From the NCBI GenBank assembly GCA_914767715.1, contig OU612074.1, positions 7,951,501 through 8,015,500 of the forward strand: 64,000 nt of DNA. The letters are read 5' to 3'. The notes beneath the pieces were generated by a model. That model searched no databases. It saw only the letters and a program-made list of their open reading frames with translations, and had not been told where the DNA came from. The DNA comes from Membranipora membranacea. Its lineage: Eukaryota; Bryozoa; Gymnolaemata; Cheilostomatida; Membraniporidae. Below are positions 1 through 12,599 of the stretch, piece by piece. A program made the translations under genes and the position numbers. How positions within the stretch are numbered: the stretch's first letter is position 1; each line of letters begins with the position of its first letter.

Positions 1-1409
1 GGGTTATTTTTATAATCTTTTTTGATCAGTTACTAAGACTTCTCGATTGTAGAACAATACGGTATTTTTATCCCAAAATCCCGAGATAATTGATGATCGG
101 CTAATTGAAATCCTTACTTTCTGGTTTGCTGTTTTATCTTTACAGTTTACGGTAGATAAAACATCAACAAACTGTCATGATTGATAATGTGTGTAGCATT
201 ATGGGGGGATAAAATATTTTAGTCAAGTACCTGAGAGTATAGGCACATGTTTTATCTCCTAATGGGAATATAACCATTGACGCTCCGGTGATTAAACCCG
301 CTAAGTAAGAACCAAAATAACTAGTTTAGCGTGATCATAATTGCAACAGACACTAGGGTTTCTGGTGGCTCCCTAGAAATGAGTAAACTATAGTCGCATT
401 GATGAAATTGTAAATACCCATTGTCCATACTGCAATGTCCAGGTGAAGTCTGGTTCAAAGTCCTTCTTTTATACAAAGTTCTGAAGCCAGCAAGTGAATT
501 TTTTCTCAGATACCAAGCAGTGCTAAACTCCAGTAAAAAATCCGCTCAAGACTTACCAATGTAACATTTTGTTTCTTGAATTCAGTTGATTTTGTGATTT
601 CATGAAAAATGGGAAAACAATTGAGACACATTTTTTGATATTTTTCCTTATAGTGACCTGATTGGGAAAATTAACTCACGCCTTTCGCTGCGGCATTAAA
701 ACATTATTTAACCAAATGTGCTGCCGAAGTTGGTTTAGAGATTATTGTATATCTTCAAACTAATCAATGTGATATGTAAGAACTATTCGATGATGACCTC
801 AGCTGGTTGTAAACATTGCTAAGTGACAGCATATTGCAGAGAGTGGCAGTTACCTTCCCCTAGGGCAGAACTCAGAACACCATCATCAATTCATGACCGG
901 ATTGACTTCGACATTTTTCCCTATGCTAATACTTTCAATGCATTATGAGTAATAGTCTTTCTATAAAGTGTATTGACTGTAAGGGAAACAATATGAAGGT
1001 AGAAATGGAAGTAATTTATCACTATTTGCAGGATATATGAGTGTATCTTCGGGAACATCTGTGATTATGACACGAAGCAGTAGTAGCTAATGGTGGATTA
1101 AAAAAACATCCATGCTCTCCTACCCCCCAGTTTGTATTTATCCTTCCCCTAAATAATATTTGCTTATGTTAAGTGTCATAAGAAGGAATGCTGGCCGTGT
1201 TCTTTGATGGTAATCGACCCAGCTACAAGCATCACCATTCATTATTATAACTTACATTTTTATTTGTTAGGTCAGTGTAATGCTGATGTATAAAATAAGA
1301 CATTTACAGCTTCATCATTACTTTTTCAGCCTGGGCTGTAAGCTTTAATCTTTCTACCCTGATACTCAGTATGTTCACCACTTTTTAAGCACATCAACTT
1401 TAAAACATA
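1..1409. other. No gene recognised
   Basis: AT-rich sequence with no convincing coding frame, RNA gene or long repeat. A gene using small exons could be missed here because no paralogue in the window helps to recognise it. Confidence 0.5.
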
Positions 1410-1795
1410 ACAGGTAGATAGTATATAGACCGTTATATGCAGGCAACATGGAGAATTTGAGGACTAAATATCAAGCAATTCCGAGCAGGTTAAAGTTCCA
1501 TCAAAATTTCGATTATTTTGCCTTATACGGTCTTGGGAACTTTTCACCATTTCTGGCTATTTACAAACTGTTTTGGGTATAATTACGTGTAGCTATATAT
1601 AAACCATTATATGCAGGCAACGTGGAAAATTTGGGGACTAAATATTAAGAAATTCCGAGCAGGTTAAATTTCCATCCAAATTTGGAATCATTTTGCCTTA
1701 TACGGTCCGGGAAACTTTTCACCGTTTCTGGCCTTTTACCAACTTTTTTGGGTATAATGACAGGTAGCCAATATATTGACGGTTATATGCACGCG
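1410..1795. repeat. Tandem repeat of about 175 bp, 2.2 copies
   Basis: Two diverged full units and a partial third follow each other head to tail. The anchor 'ttatatgcaggcaac' (third copy 'ttatatgcacgcga') recurs at about 1434, 1608 and 1784, giving a spacing of 174-176 bp. Units share 'attccgagcaggtta' and 'ttttgccttatacggtc'. The third partial unit overlaps the 3' end of the neighbouring P2X7-like pseudogene, so the array may have formed next to or within that gene's end. Confidence 0.8.
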
Positions 1796-2253
1796 ATATT
1801 TCTCCGCTGATTGTATCCACATTTTCCGTATATCTGTACTGTAAACTGCAATATACCTTCTTTTGGCATCGGTAAGTCTTCGGTTTCTTATGCCAGGATG
1901 TACAACTGTTTGACACAGGTAGGCAACTACATCAATAATAAATTTATACAGGCATTGATGGAAAGATGATGGATACAGAGTTATACATTGATATTGCTCT
2001 GTATCTGAAAACAAAGCGTTCTCACCACACTTCGCCTTTATTTCTTCAGACTCCTGGCAGCAACTGACATCGAAGGAACTTCTGGCAAACATCACTGGCA
2101 GACAGCAAAAATTACAGAGACACCTGTCAACAACGTTTGCCTTTGTTTATCCGATAAATTATTTGTCTGAAGCTGCTGTAGCCGCCGCAGATCATAATCA
2201 TCACCCTCAATGTCACTTGAACTTGAATCAGCGATGTTGAACATCTTAGCCAT
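1736..2253 (-). pseudogene. P2X7 C-terminal (ballast) domain-like gene, frameshifted
   Basis: Minus strand. A start codon at 2253-2251 opens a frame with an acidic, serine-rich leader (MAKMFNIADSSSSDIEGDDY) that runs to about 2130. The recognisable domain is in the next frame: paired cysteines CLCNFCC, then DVSCCQE, CITLYPSSF, and a basic RNRRLTDAKRRY block followed by IRKMW. In stand-alone invertebrate proteins and the P2X7 cytoplasmic tail, the same order (CxCxxC, CCxE, CI..HP.F...C, RxxAYRQF..W) forms a zinc- and guanine-nucleotide-binding module. The leader and domain are out of register by one base, so this copy is broken or contains a sequencing error, unless a very short intron was missed. 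The end merges into the 175 bp repeat. Such stand-alone genes are often multicopy and linked to mobile DNA. Identification is by motif order only. Confidence 0.5.
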
Positions 2254-2357
2254 AATCAGCTAATGAATAAGATATGCCTTGGCACCTTTGAAATCCATCA
2301 ACCACCGCATGTTATGCAGTATACAATATGTAATATATAATATGGTATTCCAAAGAA

Positions 2358-5198
2358 TCTTTGTCGCAATCATATCAAACTCCGACCAGTTCAAGCCCCA
2401 AAAGAACTGATTTAAAATCCAGAATATGGAGATCCTCAGATAACCTGGTGGCTAAATAAATTGACTTTAAATTTACAAAAATATACCAAGGTTTTTTTTT
2501 CGGTCAAAAATTAGATCTGCTTCTAAGTTACCTCATAAGGAGGAGCAACACCTGCTCGTCTCAAATTTGAAATCCGGTGGCTCTGCGGGTCCCCGTTCTC
2601 CGTCAGCACCTCCTTTAATGAGGTGCACTTTCGTACTAAAAAAACATCCCAAACAGCAGCAGTGAAAAATTAAATCTCTGTCGCAATCATATTAAACTCC
2701 TACCAGTTCGAGCCCTAAAAGACCTTATTTAAAATCCAGAATATGGAGATTCCTAGGCTAACCTGGTGGCTAAATATGCAGAATTTAAATTTACAAAAAG
2801 ATACCAAGGTTTTTTTTTCGGTCAAAAATTAGATCTGCTTCTAAGCTACCTCATAAGGAGGAGCAACACCTGCTCGTCTCAAATTTGAAATCCGGTGGCT
2901 CTGCGGGTCCCCGTTCTCCGTCAGCACCTCCTTTAACGAGGTGCACTTTCGTACTAAAAAAACATCCCAAACAGCAGCAGTGAAAAATTAAATCTCTGTC
3001 GCAATCATATCAAACTCCGACCAGTTCGAGCCCTAAAAGACCTTATTTAAAATCCAGAATATGGAGATTCTCGGCTAACCTGGTGGCTAAATATGCAGAA
3101 TTTGAAATTACAAAAAGATACCAAGGGTGGGTATCATGGTTTTTTCCTCTCGGGTCAAAAAATAGATTTGCTTCCAACCTACCTCATAAGGAGGAGCAAC
3201 TCCTGCTTGTCACAAATCTGGAATCCGTTTGGCTCTGCGGGTCCCCATTCTCCGTCAGCGCCGACTTTAACGAGGTCCACTTTCGCATAAAAAAACATGC
3301 CAAACGTCAGCAGTGAAAAATTAAATCTCTGTCGCAATCATATCAAACTCAGACCAATTCAAGCCCCCAAAGACGTTATTTAAAATCCAGAATATGGAGA
3401 TCCTCTGATAAATTGGTGGCTAATTAAGCTGACTTTAAATTTACAAAAATATACCAAGGGTGGGTATCATGGTTTTTTTAGCTCGGGTCAAAAAATAGAT
3501 TTGGTTTTAACCTACCTCATAAGAAGAAACGACTTTCGCTCAACTCAAATCTGAAATCCGTTTCGTTCTGCGGGTCTTCGTTCTCCGTCAGCGCCAACTG
3601 TAACGAGGTCCACTTTCGCACTAAAAAAACATGCCAGACGGCAGCAGTAAAAAATTAAAACTCTGTCGCAACCATATCAAACTACGACCAGTTCAAGCCC
3701 CCAAATACCTTATTTAAAATCCAGATTATGGTGATCCTCGGATAACCTGGTGGTTATTTAAGCTGACTTTAAATTTACAAAGATTTACCAAGGGAGGGTA
3801 TCATGGTTTTTTCCCGCTTGGGTCAAAAAAGAGATTTGCTTCCAACCTACCTCATAAAGAGAGGCAACTCCTGCTTGTCTCAAATCTGAAATCCGTTTGG
3901 CTCTGCGGGTCTCTGTTCTCCGTCAGCACCAACTTTAACGTGGTCCACTTTCGCACTAATAAAACATGCAAAACGGCAGCAGTGAAAAATCAAATCTCTG
4001 TCGCAATCATACCTAACTCCGACCAGTTCAAGCCCCCAAAGACCTTATTTTAAATTCAGAATATGGAGATCCTCGGATAACCTGGTGGCTAATTAAGCTG
4101 ACTTTAAATTTACAAAAATATACCAAGGGTGGGTATCATGTTTTTTTTCGCTCGGGTAAACAAATAGATTTGCTTTTAACCTACCGCATATGGAGTAACA
4201 ACTCCTGCTCATCTCAAATCTGAAATCCGTTTGGCTCTGCGGGTACTCGTTCTCTGTCAGCGCCAACTTTAACGAGGTCCACTTTCACACTAAAAAAACA
4301 TGCCAAATGGCAGCAGTAAAAAATTAAATCTCTGTCGCAATCATATCAAACTCCGACCAGTTCAAGCCCCCAAGGACCTTATCTAAAATCCAGAATATGG
4401 AGATCCTCGGATAACCTGGTGGCTAATTAAGCTGACTTTAAGTTTTCAAAAATATACCAAGGGTGGGTATCATGGTTTTTTTTCGCTCGGGTAAAAAAAT
4501 AGATTTGCTCTCAACCTACCTCATAAGGAGAAGCAACTCCTGCTTGTCTCAAATCTGAAATCTGTTTGGCTCTGTGGGTCTCCGTTCTCCGTCAGCGCCA
4601 ACTTTAACGACGTCCACTTTCACACTAGAAAAACATGCCAAATGGCAGCAGTAAAAAATTAAATCTCTGTCGCAATCATATCAAACTCCGACCAGTTCAA
4701 GCCCCCAAAGACCTTTATTTAAAATTCAGAATATGGAGATCCTCGGATAACCTGGTGGCTAATTAAGCTGACTTTAGATTTACAAAAATATACCAAGGAT
4801 GGTTATCAAGTTTTTTTTGATTTGGTCAAAAATTAGGATTGCTTCTAACCTACCTCATAAGGAGTCACAACTCCTGCTCATCTACAATCTGAAATCCGTT
4901 TGGCTCTGCTGGTCCTCGTTCTCCGTCAGCGCGAACTTTAACGAGCTCCACTTTCGCACTAAAAAAGACATGCCAAACGGCAGCAGTAAAAAAATTAAAT
5001 CTCTGTCACAATCATACCTGACTACGACCAGTTCAAGCCCTCAATGACCTTATTTAAAATCCAGAATATGGAGATCCTCGGATAACCTGGTGGCTATTTA
5101 AGCTGACTTTAAATTTACAAAGATTTACCAAGGGTGGGTATCATGGTTTTTTTCCGCTCGTGTCAAAAAATAGATTTGCTTCTAACCTACCTCATAAG
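2358..5198. repeat. Satellite array, about 334 bp monomer, eight full copies plus one partial
   Basis: Units begin with 'tctctgtcgcaatcat' or a close variant at about 2358, 2675, 2993, 3325, 3660, 3994, 4329, 4663 and 4999. The first two spacings are 317-318 bp and the rest 332-336 bp. The shorter units lack part of the segment around 'gggtgggtatcatgg'. Each unit holds 'aaatccagaatatggagat', 'cctggtggcta', 'cctcataagg' and 'ttctccgtcagc'. The array stops abruptly at about 5198 in mid-unit. Short open frames inside single units are not shared between units and are taken as chance. Confidence 0.93.
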
Positions 5199-7332
5199 CA
5201 CATATCTCACTTCTCATATCCCATTGAAACTAAGAGCACATATCTCACTTTGCTCATATCCCATGCAAACTGTGTGCCAACATTATGCAAGAGGGGTAGA
5301 TCAGCTTTGAGGCTGTCCAATGCGGTAGCTCAGTTTTCTGGCCTTTAGTCCAGCTCATAACCAGGTGCATATCGGGTAAGTGTTCTTTTTCTTCTGAACA
5401 TGGTGATGTCATGGTTTGATTTTTTTTTGTGAGTGAAACAAATTTGATATAGGAATTTGAGTATTAATTTATTTTTCATCTGACACTGACATATCAATGT
5501 GTAGTAGGAGTTTCTTCTCTGCTCACCAAATCATTCAATTTCCTTTCTGATCAAGTTGATTGAATACTAGGAGCATTCGTAAGTTGCCATGACGACCCAT
5601 GGTAAATCCAACTAAATGTATTAGAATGGAGTATCAATGGAACCCATCAATAGAATCCTGCTTTAAAATAATCTATTGAGAGATGGCCGAATGTGGGTTT
5701 GTCCAATTTCACATAAAGTAACATATCTTATCCGCATCAGCAAAATAAATCATCACCGACTTATCTTAACTGTTCAAACACATTTATGCTGACATCATGT
5801 GACACTGCATGCAATCATACATCCTGATGATGCAATATTTCACGACAATGTGTTATGACCTTCTGGTTATATAAACCCAAGCTCACTCAGTGATTTTCCC
5901 TTTTTCTGTAAAATTGAATTTGCTGCACTTGAATTGTTTTTTTAAGAACTTTTGATGGCTACGGCCAGCATCGCTTTTTCTCTCGGTAAACAAAGCTGTG
6001 ATGTTATTGTGAGCAGAATAGATGTCATTTATAAAGGTATAATATGGTAGACATCAGGAAGTTATGTGTGGACATCCTTCCTGCATTATTACTTAACCAA
6101 GCACACCTTGTCATGCTTCCTCTTCCCTCCCCCTGATCTGAATCTCATCTTTTTGTTGTTGCCCTCATGGGCAATTTCCTTGACCATGCACATTCCTTCT
6201 CTGCAAATCCTCCAAATATTTGATCGTTTCAGACATAAGCTTTTGAAGACTCACAGTTCAATCAAATTTAATGGAATCTATTAAAAGTGGGAACAGGGAG
6301 CATTTCAATTTTAGCATTCCCTTCTCTCAATATATATTAAGAACAATCTGGCTTCACAAAATTTCATCCTGTCATGTGATGCAACGTCATCAAATATTAG
6401 ATGTTTGCAATCCTAAAACCATGTCATTCTAGATGATATAGATTGCTTTTAATAACTCCGATGGAAAAATCTTTATCTTTCATCACTGCACCTAAATAAA
6501 TATGAGTGTTGCATCTGTATTTGAGTTATTTTTATATTGTATGACGTTTTATAGGATGCTCATTGTTTTCTTGGATCTATATTTATATGCATTAAAGTAT
6601 TAAGATTATGCTTGTTTAATAGAAAAAGTTAGATGGCCAGCCCATATACTTTATGTTATGTGTCATTTCTTTATCAGCTTTGTGACTCATGGCATCTGTC
6701 TTTAATCTGAGTAGAGCTGGCATGGGTATCAGGGCACAGTTTTCTTGTTCTTCAGAAAAATCGCTGGTTAGATCCGCGCTAAATAAAAAAAAAAATTATG
6801 TCATTATTGTAGATGAGGGTGAATGGTGACAAGACCATTATAATGACATGTTTAATAAAATCCACTATTGAAATGACCAAATCAGTTCCCTTGTTTTAAG
6901 CCAACAAATATCCAAGAGTAGTTAAAGAGGTAGATTTTTTATTTTGTTTGACATTTTTCCTAGAGTTTTTGACTGATAGGAATAAGAAAACAATAAGAGT
7001 TTTCCCAGCTAAACGATCCTTGACCAATGTTGTTGTGAATTTGAAATGTCAGATGAACTGTATGTTTTTTTCTTGTCCTGCCAGCTCTTATCACAGGAAA
7101 ACTACAACTGTTTTTTCTGTCTTCCAATAAAATCCCATACAGGTGCACGCCTTGGATTGGAAACTGGTACGATACATACCTCCAACATGGATAGTGAGGA
7201 CATCTTCTAAGTAGTCTCCTCAGATGATTTGTTGATTTTTACCTCCAGCAGTGATGAGCACTTTACTTATATGTGGTATAGCAGTATTATTTGGAGTCTT
7301 ATGTGCACTTTTATTTTCTATCAAGTTCATCG
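5199..7332. other. No gene recognised
   Basis: Starts with two imperfect copies of 'cacatatctcacttctcatatccca' type sequence (5200-5265), then ordinary AT-rich DNA. Open frames at 6066-6284 and 6948-7148 lack recognisable domains and look incidental. Confidence 0.45.
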
Positions 7333-9165
7333 CTATTTTACTGTTCTCACTCGGAGAACAGGATTTAGTTCAAAGCTGTCGTATTCCTGATCAATCCCAT
7401 CATTTTCATATCCATCGTCCCTACTGATACCAGATATAGAGGAAGAAAGAGGGCATACAGTGATCGCAGACTTAGCCAGTGGAAATAAGGATGATTTTTT
7501 GTGTACCTTCTGTTCTTGTGTGATTGGGATTCCTAGAAACATAATGCCGATCAAAAATTACAAGCAAATGGTAGCAACATTACAGAATACTTCACTTTTA
7601 ATGGTATTATTGCTGCTACCCTCCCTGACATACCTGAGTCCAACAGGACATCTGAATTTTTAGTGTACACAGAGAAAAAAAGACTAAATTTGGAGCGGGG
7701 TCTTACAGTTACTCAAAATATTTATTGAATAAAAACACCAAAAATTAAAACATCACGGGACCAATCAACCTTCCTCTGTCAGACCTGACAAACATATATG
7801 ATATGCTATTGCATTCTATTCCTGAACATTTTTTGGCTAACATAGGAAATCTGCTTGAACAAACGGATTGATAATCATACAGGCTAGCATGGTTATATAA
7901 ATTAAACTAACATGACAGATTAAAATACTAAAGCTAAGTGTTGATTGGGAATTTCTGTAAATTTATTGATGGGCGTTATTTACACGGATGCTCATAAAAA
8001 ATAATCAGAGCAAAGAGATTGATTTATTGCTGTTCAAACACTCTTAAAAAGCTATTACTGTCGGCCAATAAATCTTAGTAAATTGCTTATTAACAAGCAA
8101 TTAAATGCGAATGTGAGAATTACGCTCACCTATTTATCATTTATGATACATATTGTTTTAATGAGTATTGCTAGGACCACTAGGCAGATAAGCTTACCTG
8201 AGATGGTGACAGGCCTGTCAGCTGTTGGAACAATGTTCAATCTGCTGATTTTAACATAGCATGGTGTCATCTGTCTCATCAGCCTCCGGGATGCTCTATT
8301 TAGCCCAGTTATCAGTCTTTTTAGGCGCTCCTTACGACCAACTCTCCCAAACACAATAGTTCGATTCAACTCAACATGATCATATAATCTCACATAGTGT
8401 ATGTTGTTGAGATTCCAGCGGTCATCGCCTGATGTCAAAAAGTATTTATGAATAGAAAAGTGTATTGTGACAGCACAATTCAATTTACATGGATGAACCA
8501 ATAATGTATATGAACAAAGAATGGGCTCGGAAGTTTACTTACAGAGATGTTCTCATGGGACCATCAAATAACTATGTTCACTGCAGGATACAGGCAGTGA
8601 TAGTGCACCTCACTTAATTCAATTACAGTCAACTGATCAACTGAGTGCCTCGATTAAGCCTTTGTACTCACAGTAAGTGGTTCGAGATCTAAGACTGCGA
8701 GTTGCTGTCTGTGTCTGGACCCTATTACAATACTGATCATAGTCTCTGTTTGTCGCACACTTCTGGCATTGGCTCGACAGCAAGAAATGCATCTTCAGGC
8801 TAAGAGGTGAACACAGGTCAACATGTAGAAGGTCATCATTTGGGTCATCTAATAGCTCTGACTTCGCCGATGTCACTGATAAGACAGTACAGGTTTGATC
8901 GTAATGGCTTTGTGAAGTTGACGGTGACATGCTGCCAACTGGATTTCCTTAACGAGCTAACCTTAGCTCTTCAGTGATCTGCCAACACCTAAATGTCAGT
9001 GCAGGAAGCTCTATAGATTTTCTGGCATACCAAAAGTAACTTTGGTTCAACCTTTGGTCCACAGCATTTAAAATTGATACCAATATATACTTAGACAGGT
9101 GTGTCTGATCATTGGCAGCGGTCGGTGTGATTGATATGTTTGGTTTCGATCCTTTGATGAATACT
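7333..9165 (-). CDS. Unrecognised minus-strand exon cluster (candidate receptor-like gene)
   Basis: I do not recognise this gene; the exons are tentative. Visible pieces on the minus strand: about 9165-8965, a frame containing SYFWYARKSIELPAL; about 8930-8667, a Cys-containing piece (SSQCQKCATNRDYDQYC) ending at a GTGAGT donor; about 8430-8196, beginning after a CATCAG acceptor with GDDRWNLNNIHYVRLYD, ending TISG at a GTAAGC donor; and 7531-7333, after a TTTCTAG acceptor, ending SFELNPVLRVRTVK-stop. The last piece is acidic and tyrosine-containing (DDGYEND, QEYDSF), as in cytoplasmic tails. Reading through the 8196 donor instead gives a hydrophobic end (KLICLVVLAILIKTICII), an alternative C-terminal anchor. 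There is no start exon and no domain assignment. Confidence 0.25.
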
Positions 9166-9479
9166 ATCGGCCGCCTCGATGACTTAGAAATGAAAAGAAA
9201 AGAAAATGGTTATAATGCTGCTAACGAAGGTCAAATTCTAAGCATTAGCAACATATTTTGCAGCTTACCAAACCTATCAGTTTAATACTTTAATATTTGT
9301 TGGGGTGTAATCCAAAATAAAAGTGGTAGGCCCCGGGTAATTGGAATATCTATGAAAAAGTTTTGACTTGTGATGCAGGGGAGCGAAAAGTGGTGTCAGT
9401 TTCATAGTTTCACATTTGCGGTCAGAGCGTTCATCTTCAAAAAACGGAACACTTATACATTTACAATATCCACTCACCT

Positions 9480-10791
9480 AAATACACTGTTCTATTTGGC
9501 ATAAAGTGTCATCCTGGACTGCTTGAAGATCCTGGATCCACTTACCTGCTTGAAGTTAATACAGACTCAGCGTGTAACGATACAGAATACTGATTAATTA
9601 GAAGGATACCCAGCTACTGTTACACCATTAGTCCTGCACACTCCTAGCTACTTACACTATCTAACAATCAATTATTTTTCTGCTACTCATGAAATGAGTC
9701 ATGTTCTAGTCCATGGCATTGTTTATGCATACAAAGCTTTTCTGATTGGTCAAATATAAGAAAGTAGCTTATTGATCAACAATGCATTTTCTTCAATCAA
9801 ATGTTCACGCTTGCTTGGACCAGCAGAGAGACTAACTACACATTCCATTCTATACCAACAATAACCATGAAGCTAATCTATTACTGTATCAATTTATACA
9901 ACAACATAACAATGTGACTCATGGATGGCTTGCACACCGTTTCTTAGCAACGGTAACCAATGAATATACTTCCAATTTGCAGGTTCCTAGAGAAAGGGTT
10001 CATGAATATTACATCTTGCCAAATTATCATTATTTGAGTTTAGCAAAATGCGTTATGGTCCAGACTGTGTATTCGGGAGGCTGTTATTGCCAAAATTTCC
10101 CTCCACTCATAGTACACTAACAGGTTCAGTATAAACATCAACAATAACACGCATATCACCGTATCTAACAATTGCATTCATTAATTTGAAGATAACACAT
10201 TCGCAGACGTCATTAAGAGTTCCATTAAATATGGTATGCAACATACAAGACCTATGCTGTACTCAACAAACTTGTCAGGTCAGCACTGGCTGGGGGAATC
10301 ACTCAATACTCAAGGGTATTCACTCAGATCTAAACCCCACATCATGAAATCCCACAAAGAGCCTCAATCAAAGTGGTATTCAATTCATTTTGAGAAATTC
10401 AGAAGCAGCAATAATAGTCAATTAAGATATTTTGAATGTGGTAGCAGAGACTACACAATGGATAAAGCATTTGATGTTTGTGTCTTGAGGTTCTAAACAT
10501 TCTTTTTCATAAGAAAATATTAGTTACTGTGGTTCGTTTCATCTTCAAATTATAAAATTATATATTGTCGTAAAATGGTGAAAAAAGGATTTGTGATAAG
10601 TATGGAGAAACACTGGGTGAGAAGTGGTTACTTATTGAACTTAAAAAAATTGTATTCATCATCATATTAGCCACAGATACAACTGTCTGGCAGACACATA
10701 GCTGTTTCATATCCCCCATCTAAACTTTCAAGGGTTTCAAGAACAGTGCTGTGTGATCAGTGGAGGGGGAGCGACTTTTCAACAGTTGTGG
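9480..10791. other. No gene recognised
   Basis: Intergenic between the unrecognised minus-strand exons and the C4-domain pseudogene. Open frames at 9914-10120 and 10236-10496 on plus show no domain and no matching paralogue. Confidence 0.4.
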
Positions 10792-12596
10792 CTACTTTGA
10801 GCAGACCACACAGGTAAATTCTGCAGCCTCTATGTAGTCTGGACATCGACCAAGACGGGCACATTTTGCTTGCACAAAGTACAGTAAGGCGCCATTTACA
10901 TCACCATGTAGTCCCGGCATAACATCTGGTGTCTTATCAACACAAACATAGTTGAAATGAAGTGACCTGACATCAGATATCCTTCATATTCCTAAAAAAC
11001 CAACATAACTTATCTTGCATATTGAAAAGTTACATTGGCTTAAGCTGTTAGGGTGGCAGGATAGTTTGTTGACTTTGGGAAATCTTTGACTGACTTATTG
11101 AGCTGCATAGAGCAGAAAATTTGGATCTTTACTGTCATTGGGCAAACATGGAGAAGAGAAAGGGAAGATCAGAAAATTCTATACCGCTACGAACATGTAT
11201 AGATAAGGTGGCTGAGTATCTGACACAAAATTGGGCAATTTCATTGGATTGTTGGCATTTTTGGTTCATGTTTAAAGCCGCTATGTTTACTCTTTGAAAA
11301 GATGATGGCCTGAAAAAGTATGCAGTGTGCCTTCCCACATCTTTCTAACAGTTTCACAGCTAAAAAATATCAAATTTTAACATTCACTTGTCGCTATTCA
11401 GTTTTCTTAAATTTAATGTAGAATAGATCTAACCTTTGTCCAAGAGCTATCAGGGCATGTTCTTATTGCTGGATGATGATGATGGTTGTGGATCTTTGCG
11501 GAACATAGCAGCGAGCACATGGTACATTCTGGTTTGCAAACTTTGTTCGAAAATGATTGATCCTGTTTCATATTCAGCACAGTAGATGTAGTTTCCTGTA
11601 TTATTAGCCACAACGTTGTGGTATTCAGGAGAAAGTGGGAGACAAACTAGATTGGTTGCTCCACCATAGTCATTGTGGTGCTGACCACGCACAAAACCTG
11701 AATCGGGAAACTAAAGAGATAAGCAGTCATTTCTATTATTAGCCTTTTCAATTACCTACTAATTTATGATTTGCATGAAATCACATTTTGCAGCTTGCAT
11801 TTAAAAAGCAGCAATTGATGTTGATTGTTAATATTGTGAACATATTTCGGTATTGTCAGCCTGCTATTCACTCACCAGTGTACACTAATTCGGAGGCATC
11901 AGAACAAACTCATACTTCCCTATTGTACGAAACTAGACCCTGCATTTCCAGTTTCATTTCCTCCTACATTTAATTAAATTTTTTGGTGAAGACCACAACA
12001 TGACTTACATCGGATGGTCGTGGGGGAGGTGGTCGGAAGGCGCCACCTACTAGGGATAATGGTAATATATCTCTGTCAACATATCTGTTAATAACATACC
12101 GAACAATACATGATATATTTCCTATGATTGATCGACATTTAAGGTGTCTGCTGGTTGCATTACCATGGCAATGAATCCCCAAGTTTCCTGAACGATCGGA
12201 GTATTTTTTTATAATTTATTGGCAACTGAGTTTACAATTAGCAAGTAGATCATCATGCACTCTTGAATATTGTTCAAGGTAAAAGGCAACATGAAAAAAT
12301 ATGTATAATTTTTTTGAAGGCAAGGTGATGTTTATCTCTGATCCATGTACCTGGTTTGATCTATGTTGCCTTTACTTACTTGTAACAGTCATTTTCAAGT
12401 TGATCACAGTTTCTTCCATAGCATCGAGTTTGTTGTTATAGTAGTTGGAGTTGGATTCTGTTATTATTTGCAGATGTCCAATAAATATACTGGCAGCGAC
12501 TAAGACAATTCCCAAAATAGCAATTAATATCCATCGGATCTTCCTCATCGGTCCAACTCTCCTTTCTATCTCTCCATAACTGTAGCGATGACACAA
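10792..12596 (-). pseudogene. Short-chain collagen C4-like (spongin-type) gene, decayed
   Basis: Exons on the minus strand. About 12596-12377 holds a basic RRVGPMRKIR stretch followed by a hydrophobic membrane segment (WILIAILGIVLVAASIFIG) and a probable coiled coil. 11963-11876 is homologous to the GSSFVQ exon of the plus-strand gene at 17743. 11697-11434 encodes the C4-domain core (GATNLVCLP, NTGNYIYCAEYETGS). 10991-10792 encodes EYEGYLMSG, then YVCVDKTPDVMPG, LLYFVQAKC and the terminal CVVCSK-stop that is the family hallmark. Lesions against the plus-strand paralogue and within itself: an in-frame TAG at 11922-11920; a lost base in the A-run after the ETGS region and two extra bases about 60 bp later, near the CATCAT run; and a frameshift inside the last exon between GYLMSGH and NYVCVD. 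No Gly-X-Y collagen stretch is visible. Known family members are secreted or membrane-anchored matrix proteins. Four independent lesions make a pseudogene much more likely than sequencing error. Confidence 0.75.
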
Positions 12597-12599
12597 TAA

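Noticed and set aside
3083-3316. 77-codon frame in the satellite
   Set aside because: Not conserved between monomers, several of which carry shifts at the same place.
2358-5198. CRISPR-like array
   Set aside because: Units are contiguous about 334 bp repeats without spacers, in a eukaryotic context.
7225-7330. Plus-strand hydrophobic frame (AVMSTLLICGIAVLFG...) after a possible acceptor, looking like a membrane helix
   Set aside because: No upstream or downstream exons in a consistent phase on plus, and it abuts the more gene-like minus-strand tail exon.
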